Below are positions 1 to 6,630 of a DNA stretch of 11,372 nucleotides, piece after piece (the stretch's first letter is position 1; each line of letters starts with the position of its first letter). Location: positions 2,981-14,352 of the forward strand of contig JAUNUZ010000015.1 in assembly GCA_030537915.1 (NCBI GenBank), in the 5' to 3' direction. Position numbers and translations under genes: made by a program. The notes beneath the pieces are model-generated. The model was not told where the DNA came from. It did not search any database and worked only from the letters and a program-made list of their open reading frames with translations. Source of the stretch: Micrococcales bacterium. GTDB lineage: Bacteria > Actinomycetota > Actinomycetes > Actinomycetales > Dermatophilaceae.

Positions 1-61
1 AGGGCGGGCCCCGGGGGGGCCCCCCGCTTGGGCCCTAGGGGGGGGGGGGGGCGGGGGGGGG
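1..61. other. G-homopolymer low-complexity start of window
   Basis: This stretch is almost entirely G and C. It contains a run of 14 G at 38-51 and, after a single C, a run of 9 G at 53-61, as well as blocks such as CCCC and GGGGGGG at 11-25. The rest of the window is GC-rich but has no comparable homopolymers. An open frame runs through it from 28 but would encode only Gly/Arg/Ala filler, and it lies upstream of a well-placed start at 103, so I do not treat it as coding. The likeliest explanation is a contig end with poor base calls. A real G-tract is possible but less likely. Confidence 0.6.
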
Positions 62-102
62 CGTCGGCCGTGGCCAGGACGAGCACGAGGGGGAGGATTG
101 AG

Positions 103-561
103 ATGACTCGAGGTTCAGAATTGAGTCGGGTCCGGCTTGATGGGGATCTGCCCAAGGGGTGGAGCGCCGTGCCGGAGGCCGGCACCGACCTGCGCATCGA
201 CGGACCGATCGGCAGCGAGGGGGTGGCCGGCACCCTGCGGGTCTGGGTGGATAGCGGCGTGGACGGGGGCATCAAGGAGACGTCGATGCTCGTGATGAAG
301 GAGCTGCAAGCCGCGCGGCCAGAGGCGATCTTGGCCAACTGCGAGTTGTGGCCTCACCCGGTCTGGGGTGACGGCCGCTACATCCAGAGCGCCTACATCG
401 ACGGCCGCAAGACGATGGCCCACGACACCTACCTCTTCGTGTCCAAAGGCCGCCGGGTCCGCGTAGAGGTGGACTGCGCCTTGGCGGACCTGCTCGCTCT
501 GGAAGAGACGGTCGCGACGCTCGTGGCCCGCCTCGACGACGCGATGCCGGTGCTTCGATGA
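103..561 (+). CDS. Hypothetical protein, possibly LpqN/PsbP-like fold, coupled to the next gene
   Basis: This encodes a 152-residue protein that I do not firmly recognise. I chose the ATG at 103 because GGGAGG at 91-96 lies six bases before it; the longer reading back to 28 only adds G-tract filler. There is no signal peptide or membrane segment, so it should be cytoplasmic. The layout is mixed alpha/beta: an N-terminal strand with LPKGW, a central TLRVWVDSG strand, a helix (MLVMKELQAARP), then beta strands around YIDGRKTMAHDTYLFVSKG and a C-terminal helix LEETVATLVARL. That order resembles the small Mog1/PsbP-like (LpqN, DUF1795) sandwich proteins, but this is inference from pattern only. 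Its stop overlaps the next start (ATGA at 558-561), so the two products are probably made together and may form a complex. Confidence 0.75.
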   Translation: MTRGSELSRVRLDGDLPKGWSAVPEAGTDLRIDGPIGSEGVAGTLRVWVDSGVDGGIKETSMLVMKELQAARPEAILANCELWPHPVWGDGRYIQSAYIDGRKTMAHDTYLFVSKGRRVRVEVDCALADLLALEETVATLVARLDDAMPVLR

Positions 562-1364
562 GCGCATCGATGGACGCCCCGTCCGCTCGGACCGAGGGCC
601 TGGAAGACCTCCGCGCCGTTCGCCGCGGCTCGCGACACCACGCAGACGGACCCGTCATCGGGGCGTCTGCGCTCGCCCGCCTGTGCGGCTTGCCCGCCGA
701 GAACGATGGGTGGGAGGACGTGCCCGAGCACGAACGCGCCGAGCTCACACGGGATGGCTGGTTCAGCGCTTCAGGCGACCTGGGCCCACGCGGTAGCGAG
801 CTCCGTCGCGGACTGGGCGGGCATCACACCGTCCTGGCGTTGCGTGCCCGGGACACCACCGGGCTGCGCCGGGGCTGGGTCATTGTGGGTGACGAGCTGG
901 CGGTGACCGTGCTGGAGGAGGGGATCGCGACCGCGGCGGACGCGCCCCAGGGCCAGGTCGCCTTCGAGGTCGGGCCCGCGAACTCGCTGCCCATCGTGTT
1001 GGCGAAGTGGGGTGGCCTCGACCCGACGTGGAACTACGACACGGCGCATGAGCTGAAGGACGCCTCCCTCGTCCAGCGCAGGGTGAGCGACGCCTCGACG
1101 GGCGCACCGGAGGGCGCCGACCAGAAGTTGTTGGAGTTGTGGGGGCGGGATTGGACGCTGTGGAGCATCACGAGCCCCGAGGCCGGGGTCAACCTGGAGT
1201 TCATCGCGATCGGTGAGCAGGGCCATTACATCGTTCGCACGCGCACCGACGGCGCCACGGTTCTCGCTCCTCGTCCGGGCAGCCTCGTCTGGGGTGACCT
1301 GCAGATGATCAGCACGATGCTGCCCGGGCAGCCGGAGCGTAGTGACGATGGCGAGGACTGGTGA
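558..1364 (+). CDS. Hypothetical protein, 268 aa, no recognised domain
   Basis: This is a soluble 268-residue protein with no signal peptide or transmembrane segment. The start ATG at 558 overlaps the preceding stop, and there is no good Shine-Dalgarno of its own, which fits translation by coupling; an ATG at 570 is the alternative. The first ~50 residues are charged and probably flexible. Beta-rich stretches follow (HTVLALRARD, RRGWVIVGDELAVTVLEEG, GQVAFEVGP), then a helical part with repeated Trp (LLELWGRDWTLWSI), and a final beta/alpha segment (QGHYIVRTRTDGATVLAPR). Size and soluble alpha/beta character recall EspG-like chaperones of type VII secretion, but no motif decides it and no WXG100 or Ecc gene is visible. 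The gene ends 24 bp before cysS, which seems to have its own promoter. Confidence 0.75.
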   Translation: MSASMDAPSARTEGLEDLRAVRRGSRHHADGPVIGASALARLCGLPAENDGWEDVPEHERAELTRDGWFSASGDLGPRGSELRRGLGGHHTVLALRARDTTGLRRGWVIVGDELAVTVLEEGIATAADAPQGQVAFEVGPANSLPIVLAKWGGLDPTWNYDTAHELKDASLVQRRVSDASTGAPEGADQKLLELWGRDWTLWSITSPEAGVNLEFIAIGEQGHYIVRTRTDGATVLAPRPGSLVWGDLQMISTMLPGQPERSDDGEDW

Positions 1365-1375
1365 GCGCGGCCTTG

Positions 1376-1391
1376 TAGGCTGCGGCCTGTG
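1376..1391 (+). promoter_or_regulatory. Candidate leaderless promoter of cysS
   Basis: TAGGCT at 1376-1381 fits the actinobacterial -10 pattern TANNNT and is followed by exactly seven bases before the GTG start of cysS at 1389. The expected transcription start therefore falls on or next to the start codon, giving an mRNA without a 5' leader. No Shine-Dalgarno is found before this GTG, in keeping with that reading. I see no convincing -35 element upstream, within the 3' end of the preceding gene. Confidence 0.45.
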
Positions 1392-2852
1392 AGCCTGCGC
1401 CTTTTCGACACCGCCGCCTCCGAGCTTCGGGAGTTCGTGCCACTGACTCCGGGCCGGGTAGGCATCTACATCTGTGGTCTCACGACCCAGGGCACGCCCC
1501 ACATCGGACACATGCGCTTCGCGGTTGCGTTCGACATCCTGCGGCGCTGGCTAGGGCGCGGTCACGACTACGACGTGACCTTCGTGCGCAATGTCACCGA
1601 CATCGATGACAAAATCCTGCGTAAGGCGGCCGAACACGACGTGCCCTGGTGGGCCTGGAGCTACCGGCACGAACTGGAGACGACGCAAGCGCTGGACACC
1701 CTCGGGGTGATGCCGCCCACTTATGAGCCACGGGCGACCGGCCACATCACGGAGATGGTCGAGCTCATGGACACGCTCGTCGAGAAGGGTCACGCATATG
1801 CCGCGGCCGACGGTAGCGGCGACGTGTACTTCGACGTGCGCTCCTTCCCCGCCTATGGCCAACTGACCCACCAATCGATCGATGACATGGAGGCGGCCAC
1901 GGATGCCGACCCGCGCGGCAAGCGCGATCCGCGGGACTTCGCCCTGTGGAAGGGGCACAAGGACTCCGACCCGTGGACCGCTTCGTGGCCCACGCCCTAC
2001 GGGCGAGGTCGCCCCGGTTGGCACCTGGAATGCTCTGCGATGGCCCGCAAGTACCTGGGCGACACCTTCGATATCCACGGTGGTGCCGTCGACCTGCGCT
2101 TCCCCCACCACGAGAACGAGCAAGCCCAGTCCCACGCCGCCGACCTCGGTTTTGCCCGCTACTGGCTGCACAACGCGTGGCTCACGGCGGCGGGCGAGAA
2201 GATGAGCAAGTCCCTGGGCAATGGCATGAGCGTCGCCGAGATCACCCGGACCGCCCGACCGCTCGCGCTGCGCTATTACATCGGCGGGTCGCACTATCGA
2301 TCTACCCTCGAATACCACCCCACGTCGCTGGTCGAGGCGGAGGCAGCCGTCGACCGGATCGAGGGTTTCTTGCGTCGCGCGCTGCCAGGACACGCAGGCC
2401 AGGGCGTCCAGGATCCGGACGGGGCGCGCACCATCGACTACGCGCTGCTGCCTGCGAGCTTCCGCGCCGCGATGGACGACGACCTCAACACCTCAGGTGC
2501 GCTCGCCGTCGTTCACGAGCAGGTGCGGGTCGGGAACACGGCGTTGGACGATTCGGACACCGAGGGGGCCCAGCTGGCCGCGCAGCAGGTGCTCGCGATG
2601 ACCGACGTCCTCGGCGTCAACCCGCTCGACGCACACTGGAACCTTGGCGACGACCACTCGGACCTGCCGGCGGCGCTCGCGGCGCTCGTCGAGGCGCAGC
2701 TCGCGGAGCGCGCGACGGCGCGACGCACCCGCGAATTCGCTGCAGCCGATCGAATCCGCGACCAACTCACTGCCGCGGGCATCGCCGTAGAGGACACCCC
2801 GTCCGGCGCCCGCTGGAGTCTGACCCGCCCCACTGACCGTTCGGAGCCCTGA
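1389..2852 (+). CDS. cysS: Cysteinyl-tRNA synthetase
   Basis: This class I aminoacyl-tRNA synthetase attaches cysteine to tRNA-Cys in the cytoplasm using ATP. The 487-residue length fits actinobacterial CysS and is longer than the related mycothiol ligase MshC (about 410). The HIGH motif is intact at residues 38-41 (PHIGHMRF) and the KMSKS loop at 271-275 (EKMSKSLGN). The zinc ligands expected for the family are visible as Cys29, Cys215, His240 and Glu244 (HHENE). The C-terminal helical anticodon-recognition part ends with [13 protein letters not shown] and a family-typical DTPSGARW. The GTG start at 1389 gives the expected N-terminus (MSLRLFDTA). The stop overlaps the rlmB start by one base (TGATG), so the two are co-translated. 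In many actinobacteria ispD-ispF precede cysS; here two unknown genes take that place. Confidence 0.97.
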   Translation: MSLRLFDTAASELREFVPLTPGRVGIYICGLTTQGTPHIGHMRFAVAFDILRRWLGRGHDYDVTFVRNVTDIDDKILRKAAEHDVPWWAWSYRHELETTQALDTLGVMPPTYEPRATGHITEMVELMDTLVEKGHAYAAADGSGDVYFDVRSFPAYGQLTHQSIDDMEAATDADPRGKRDPRDFALWKGHKDSDPWTASWPTPYGRGRPGWHLECSAMARKYLGDTFDIHGGAVDLRFPHHENEQAQSHAADLGFARYWLHNAWLTAAGEKMSKSLGNGMSVAEITRTARPLALRYYIGGSHYRSTLEYHPTSLVEAEAAVDRIEGFLRRALPGHAGQGVQDPDGARTIDYALLPASFRAAMDDDLNTSGALAVVHEQVRVGNTALDDSDTEGAQLAAQQVLAMTDVLGVNPLDAHWNLGDDHSDLPAALAALVEAQLAERATARRTREFAAADRIRDQLTAAGIAVEDTPSGARWSLTRPTDRSEP

Positions 2853-3814
2853 TGCCCGGTAACTCTCGGCGCCGCGGCGCCACCCGCACGTCTTCGAAGA
2901 AGGGACCCAACGTCGGTACCGGCGGTCAGCGGCGCCAGGGGCTGGAGGGCCGCGGCCCCACGCCGAAGGCGCAGGACCGGGTCAAGCACAAGGCCCACAA
3001 GGCCGCAGCGCGGGCCGGCGCGCGATCCAACGCCCGCTCTGCCTCGGCGCGGCCGGTTCACCCTCGACGAACCCGCACCTCCAGCGAGATGGTCGCCGGG
3101 CGCAATGCCGTCGTGGAGGCCCTGCGTGCTTCGGTGCCGGTCAGCACCCTCTACGTCGCCGGGCGGATCGACTCCGACGACCGCGTGCGCGAGGTCCTGC
3201 GGATCGCCGCCGAGCGGGGGATCCCCACCCTGGAGACACCCCGCGGTGAGCTTGACCGGCTCACCGACGGCGTGGTGCACCAAGGGCTGGCGGCCCAGGT
3301 CCCGGCCTACACCTACGCAGACCCTGCGGACCTGCACAACACGGCGATGCCGGGCATACCACTCGTCGTCGCCCTCGACGGGATCACCGACCCGCGCAAC
3401 CTCGGTGCCGTCATCCGCTCCCTGGCCGCCTTCGGGGGCCACGGCGTCGTCGTGCCCGAGCGCCGCTCCGTCGGGATGACCGCGTCCGCGTGGAAGACCT
3501 CGGCAGGTGCCGCAGCTCGCCTCCCGGTCGCCCAGGCCACCAACCTCGTGCGCGCCCTCGAAGACTTCCGCCGCGCCGGATTCTTCGTCATCGGCCTCGA
3601 CATGGACGCGGATGTCTCTCTGCCGAACCTCGAGCTCGCAACCGAACCGCTCGTCATCGTCATCGGGTCCGAGGGCAAGGGCCTGTCTCGACTCGTCCGT
3701 GAAACCTGCGACCAGATCGTGTCCATCCCCATGTCCGGGGACGTCGAGTCGCTCAACGCCGGGGTCGCCGCAGGCGTCGCCCTGTACGAGGTCGCACGCC
3801 GCCGCGCCCAGTAG
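2852..3814 (+). CDS. rlmB: 23S rRNA (guanosine-2'-O)-methyltransferase RlmB, TrmH/SpoU family
   Basis: This SPOUT-class enzyme transfers a methyl group from S-adenosylmethionine to the 2'-OH of a guanosine in 23S rRNA (G2251 in E. coli numbering). The 320 residues divide into a very basic, probably disordered tail (1-78, rich in Arg/Lys and containing GGQRR and GRGPTPK), a substrate-binding domain starting near [12 protein letters not shown] (about 80-155), and the knotted catalytic domain. The three SpoU motifs are complete: [16 protein letters not shown] with Asn183, [10 protein letters not shown] at about 270-279, and [13 protein letters not shown] at about 292-304 with Ser300 and Asn302. 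The basic tail is usual in actinobacterial members. GGAG at 2843-2846 provides the ribosome site, and the start overlaps the cysS stop, so expression is coupled. The gene converges on the DUF4032 gene. Confidence 0.95.
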   Translation: MPGNSRRRGATRTSSKKGPNVGTGGQRRQGLEGRGPTPKAQDRVKHKAHKAAARAGARSNARSASARPVHPRRTRTSSEMVAGRNAVVEALRASVPVSTLYVAGRIDSDDRVREVLRIAAERGIPTLETPRGELDRLTDGVVHQGLAAQVPAYTYADPADLHNTAMPGIPLVVALDGITDPRNLGAVIRSLAAFGGHGVVVPERRSVGMTASAWKTSAGAAARLPVAQATNLVRALEDFRRAGFFVIGLDMDADVSLPNLELATEPLVIVIGSEGKGLSRLVRETCDQIVSIPMSGDVESLNAGVAAGVALYEVARRRAQ

Positions 3815-3912
3815 GCGGTCGCTCTGGTCCTCGAAGGTGCTTGCCGGGCGTTCTCGATTCCGCTGGGATGGGGGACGCGCGGGTACTGCCTACGCCTCGG
3901 GTTGCGTCCGCT
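3815..3912. other. Convergent intergenic spacer, no strong terminator
   Basis: These 98 bases separate the 3' ends of rlmB (+) and the DUF4032 gene (-). The only notable inverted repeat is GGACGC at 3873-3878 with GCGTCC at 3904-3909, six base pairs around a 25-base loop and no T run. It could be part of a bidirectional termination region, but the evidence is weak. I see no gene here. Confidence 0.4.
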
Positions 3913-5160
3913 TCAGGCCTCGACCGTGGCAATCACCGGCATCTCCACGGTGTCCACCCCCACAACCGACTCCTCGTCGGGTTTGGACGCCAGGACGCGG
4001 GCGAGGTAGTCCGCGAATGCCCACTCGGTCGTCACGTCGTCTCCGATGCTCTCGGAGAGGAACCAGCGGTGCTCGAGCACCTCGTGGAAGACCTCGGCGG
4101 GCTCGAGCTTGTGCGTCAGGTCGCGGGGGATGTTTCGCACGATCGGCTGGTAGACGCGGGCCATCCAGTCGTGCGCGACGAGTTCCTCACTCTCGTTCTG
4201 ACGGTCCTCGCTCGCTCGGAAGGAGTCGAGGTCGTTGAGCAGGCGGCGCGCCTGATTCTCCTGGACGTCGAGCCCGGTGAGGTGCATGAGTCGGCGGCTG
4301 TGGTGGCCCGCGTCGACGACCTTTGGCTGAATCTGGATGGTGGTGCCGTCGAGATCGGTCGACATCGCAAGCTCGTCGACGTCGAAGCCGAGCTGGTTGA
4401 GGCGCCGGATCCGCTCGTCCACGCGCCACCTGTCGCCTCGTTCGAAGCGCTCGACCCCGGTCAACTCGTTCCACAACTCCCGGTAGCGGGTGAGGATCGC
4501 CTCGGAGATGGCCACCGGGTCGGCGCCCTCCTCGAGGACCCCACCTGCCTCCAGATCCATGAGCTCACCGGCGATGTTCACCCGAGCGATCTCGAGGTCG
4601 TGCTCGCGTTGGCCGTTGCTCAGCGCGGGGAGCAGCTGCCCCGTCTCGGCATCCACCAGGTAGGCCGAGAAGGTCCCGGCATCGCGACGGAACAGCGTGT
4701 TCGACAGTGAGACATCGCCCCACCAGAAGCCCGCGAGGTGCAGGCGGACCAGCAGGACGGCGAGCGCATCGAGCAGCTTTTGGGCGGTGTCGGGGCGCAG
4801 CCGCTGGCTGAAGAGCGCGCGGTAGGGCAGGGAGAACTCGAGGTGGTTGGTGAGCAGACATGCATCGCACTCGTTGCCCTGCTCATCGACCCGGCCCCCG
4901 ACGATGCCGTAGGGGACGACCGAAGGCATATCCATCTTGCGCAGAGCGCGAAGCAGCTCGTATTCACCGCGGGCGACGTCCTCCTTGATCTCTTTTACCG
5001 CGATGATCTTGCCCGATACCCGCACGAAACGGACGACGTGTCGGGAGATGCCGCGGGGCAGAGCCGCGAGATAGCTCGCGTGCCAGTCCTCTAGCGGGAC
5101 CGACCAGGGGAGGTCGAATAGAGCCGGGTCGGGTCGGTTCGCCATGATCTCTAGGGCCAC
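3913..5160 (-). CDS. DUF4032 protein with Kdo/WaaP-like kinase fold
   Basis: This is a 415-residue actinobacterial protein of unknown substrate. From memory, it matches a family annotated as DUF4032 or lipopolysaccharide-kinase-like. The N-terminal half has kinase-like features: the candidate ATP lysine in IIAVKEIKED (Lys56), a catalytic loop FWWGDVSLSNTLF with Asp near 149 and Asn near 154, and a metal-binding YLVDAETG near 169 replacing DFG. No glycine-rich loop is evident. The C-terminal half (about 200-415) is the DUF4032 part, with MARVYQPIVRNIP and EVFHEVLEHRWFLSE. There is no membrane segment. I chose GTG at 5160 because it gives the N-terminus MALEIMANRPDPALF, which resembles relatives as I recall them; ATG at 5187, 5169 and 5145 are alternatives. 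Actinobacteria lack classical LPS, so the natural substrate is open. It follows the ATPase gene but is separated from it by a hairpin. Confidence 0.85.
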   Translation of the reverse strand: MALEIMANRPDPALFDLPWSVPLEDWHASYLAALPRGISRHVVRFVRVSGKIIAVKEIKEDVARGEYELLRALRKMDMPSVVPYGIVGGRVDEQGNECDACLLTNHLEFSLPYRALFSQRLRPDTAQKLLDALAVLLVRLHLAGFWWGDVSLSNTLFRRDAGTFSAYLVDAETGQLLPALSNGQREHDLEIARVNIAGELMDLEAGGVLEEGADPVAISEAILTRYRELWNELTGVERFERGDRWRVDERIRRLNQLGFDVDELAMSTDLDGTTIQIQPKVVDAGHHSRRLMHLTGLDVQENQARRLLNDLDSFRASEDRQNESEELVAHDWMARVYQPIVRNIPRDLTHKLEPAEVFHEVLEHRWFLSESIGDDVTTEWAFADYLARVLASKPDEESVVGVDTVEMPVIATVEA

Positions 5161-5198
5161 GCCACCCATGCTGACACGACACCGCAACAGCGGAGGCA

Positions 5199-5239
5199 GA
5201 CCCGGGCCCCCACCTGGCGTGCTGGTGGGGGCCCGGGTC
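5199..5239 (-). terminator. Perfect 16-bp GC hairpin after the sugar ABC ATPase gene
   Basis: The arms 5199-5214 and 5224-5239 are perfectly complementary over 16 bp with a nine-base loop. The hairpin begins 28 bases past the stop of the ABC ATPase gene (transcribed leftward) and ends 38 bases before the DUF4032 start. It has no clear T run on either side, as is common for GC-rich actinobacterial terminators. It probably ends the ATPase transcript, or attenuates readthrough into the DUF4032 gene. Confidence 0.75.
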
Positions 5240-5267
5240 GGTCAGCGGCGCATCCGCCCAGAGGCGG

Positions 5268-6347
5268 TCACGTCTCCAGGCGCAGGCCGGTCTCGGCGTC
5301 GAAGAGGTGGATGTGGTTCCCCTTCGGCGAGAAGTGCACTGTCTCGCCCTTGGCCGGGGGACGACGACCGTCGACCCGGGCGATGATCGGCCGGTCGGAG
5401 CGGCTGCCCTCGAGCGTGCCGTAGATGTAGGCGTCCGCGCCGAGCTCTTCGACGACGTCGATGAAGATCGGCAGGCCCTCACTGTCGGTAGGGTCCATGT
5501 CCTCGGGGCGCACCCCGAGCGTCACGGTCGCGCCGTGGGCCTTGGCCAGCACGTCGCGCTCGACGGGGTGCACGGCGTTGCCGAACTTCACGCCACCCTC
5601 CACGACCGGCACATCGAAGAGGTTCATCGCGGGCGAGCCGATGAAACCGGCAACGAAGACGTTGTTCGGGTGGTCGTACATGCGGCGCGGGCTGTCGCAC
5701 TGCTGCAGGATCCCGTCTTTGAGGACCGCCACGCGGTCACCCATCGTCATGGCCTCCACCTGGTCGTGGGTCACGTAGACCGTCGTGATGCCCAGGCGGC
5801 GCTGCAGCGAGGCGATCTGCGTGCGGGTCTGCACCCGCAGCTTGGCGTCGAGGTTGGACAGCGGCTCATCCATGAGGAAGACCTTGGGCTCGCGCACGAT
5901 CGCGCGCCCCATTGCCACGCGCTGGCGCTGACCTCCGGAGAGAGCCTTCGGCTTGCGTTCCAGGTACTGCGCCAGGTCAAGGATCTGAGCGGCCTCATCG
6001 ACGCGGCGGCGGATCTCGGCCTTGTCGATGCCGGCGATCTTCAGGGCGAATCCCATGTTGTCGGCCACGGACATGTGCGGGTAGAGCGCGTAGTTCTGGA
6101 ACACCATCGCGACGTCGCGGTCCTTGGGGGACAGGTCGGTGACGTCACGGTCACCGATCCAGATCTTGCCCGCGTTGACCTCTTCGAGACCCGCGAGCAT
6201 CCGCAGGCTGGTGGACTTGCCACATCCGGAGGGGCCGACCAGGACGAGGAACTCCCCGTCCGCGATGTCGATGTTGAGATTGTCCACCGAGGGCGAGTCA
6301 TTGCCCGGATATAACCGGGTTGCATTGTCGAACTTGACCGTTGCCAT
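5268..6347 (-). CDS. msiK: Multi-sugar ABC importer ATP-binding protein (MsiK/UgpC/MalK type)
   Basis: This ATPase subunit powers carbohydrate ABC importers at the inner face of the membrane. The 359-residue protein has every nucleotide-binding motif: Walker A GPSGCGKST at 38-46, the Q-loop VFQNYALYPHM, the signature LSGGQRQR near 135-142, Walker B with VFLMDEPLSNLDAKLR, and the H-loop YVTHDQVEAMTMGD. A C-terminal regulatory TOBE/OB part follows from about residue 235 (FIGSPAMNLFDVP, LGVRPEDM). LDAKLR and the TOBE region place it in the CUT1 MalK/UgpC/MsiK group. I chose ATG at 6347 (MATVKFDNATRLYPG) because GGAGGAAGGA lies upstream and the longer frame to 6482 adds unrelated residues. No permease or binding-protein gene is adjacent, which fits an orphan MsiK-like ATPase serving several importers. 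Which sugars it serves is not shown by the sequence. Confidence 0.92.
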   Translation of the reverse strand: MATVKFDNATRLYPGNDSPSVDNLNIDIADGEFLVLVGPSGCGKSTSLRMLAGLEEVNAGKIWIGDRDVTDLSPKDRDVAMVFQNYALYPHMSVADNMGFALKIAGIDKAEIRRRVDEAAQILDLAQYLERKPKALSGGQRQRVAMGRAIVREPKVFLMDEPLSNLDAKLRVQTRTQIASLQRRLGITTVYVTHDQVEAMTMGDRVAVLKDGILQQCDSPRRMYDHPNNVFVAGFIGSPAMNLFDVPVVEGGVKFGNAVHPVERDVLAKAHGATVTLGVRPEDMDPTDSEGLPIFIDVVEELGADAYIYGTLEGSRSDRPIIARVDGRRPPAKGETVHFSPKGNHIHLFDAETGLRLET

Positions 6348-6607
6348 GACGTCGTTGTCCTTCCTCCACCGGCAGGAACGTGCAGGACGATCCGTTGTAA
6401 AGGGATAGCACCTATCGAGGTGCCCGCGCGCACCCGCACAGGAGTGATCACGCCACGCCCAGGAGGGCGATTGCTCCATCATCGCGGATTTCCCGGCCAG
6501 ATGGGGTCAATGGGTCCAAATTACGGACCAGCCCCTCATTCTGCACAACCCGAGACACGCAGGGTCCGCAGCCGGTCCGCGATCGCCCGCAGCGCACCGG
6601 CCGACAA
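6348..6607 (-). promoter_or_regulatory. Upstream region of the ABC ATPase gene with small inverted repeats
   Basis: These 260 bases lie between otsB and the ATPase gene and hold no convincing gene. Three inverted repeats stand out: GCACCT-ATCG-AGGTGC at 6408-6423, the perfect palindrome GTGATCAC at 6444-6451, and GGTCC with GGACC at 6513-6529 around seven bases. Reading leftward, TGC-TATCCC (6402-6410) directly follows the first repeat and could be an extended -10, giving a leader of roughly 45 bases; no -35 is recognisable. The first repeat is therefore placed as an operator would be. The left end also includes the ribosome site GGAGGAAGGA of the ATPase gene. Confidence 0.4.
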
Positions 6608-6630
6608 TCAGGCCCGGCCGGTGCGCTGCG
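6588..6630 (-). terminator. Perfect 16-bp hairpin overlapping the otsB stop
   Basis: Arms 6588-6603 and 6615-6630 pair perfectly over 16 bp around an 11-base loop. In the transcript the first arm (6615-6630) is made of the last otsB codons, and the TGA stop (6608-6610) lies in the loop. There is no T run after it. This is very probably the otsAB terminator or an mRNA 3'-end stabiliser; formation should depend on the terminating ribosome having left. Confidence 0.75.

Noticed and set aside
28..102. Extension of the first gene upstream to an ATG at 28
   Set aside because: It encodes only Gly/Arg/Ala filler through the G-tracts, while ATG 103 has a well-spaced GGGAGG.
3873..3909. GGACGC/GCGTCC inverted repeat as a bidirectional terminator
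   Set aside because: Only six base pairs around a 25-base loop and no T run; too weak to call.
3841..4710. 289-codon open frame on the + strand
   Set aside because: It lies antisense to the DUF4032 gene and mirrors its codons; no ribosome site or recognisable family, typical of high-GC shadow frames.
5307..6314. 335-codon open frame on the + strand
   Set aside because: It is antisense to the clearly conserved ABC ATPase gene and is rich in His/Val/Asp as expected of a complementary-strand shadow.
6348..6482. 45-residue N-terminal extension of the ABC ATPase
   Set aside because: The added residues (rich in Cys, Trp, Arg) are unlike this family, and ATG 6347 starts directly at the conserved N-terminus with a good ribosome site.
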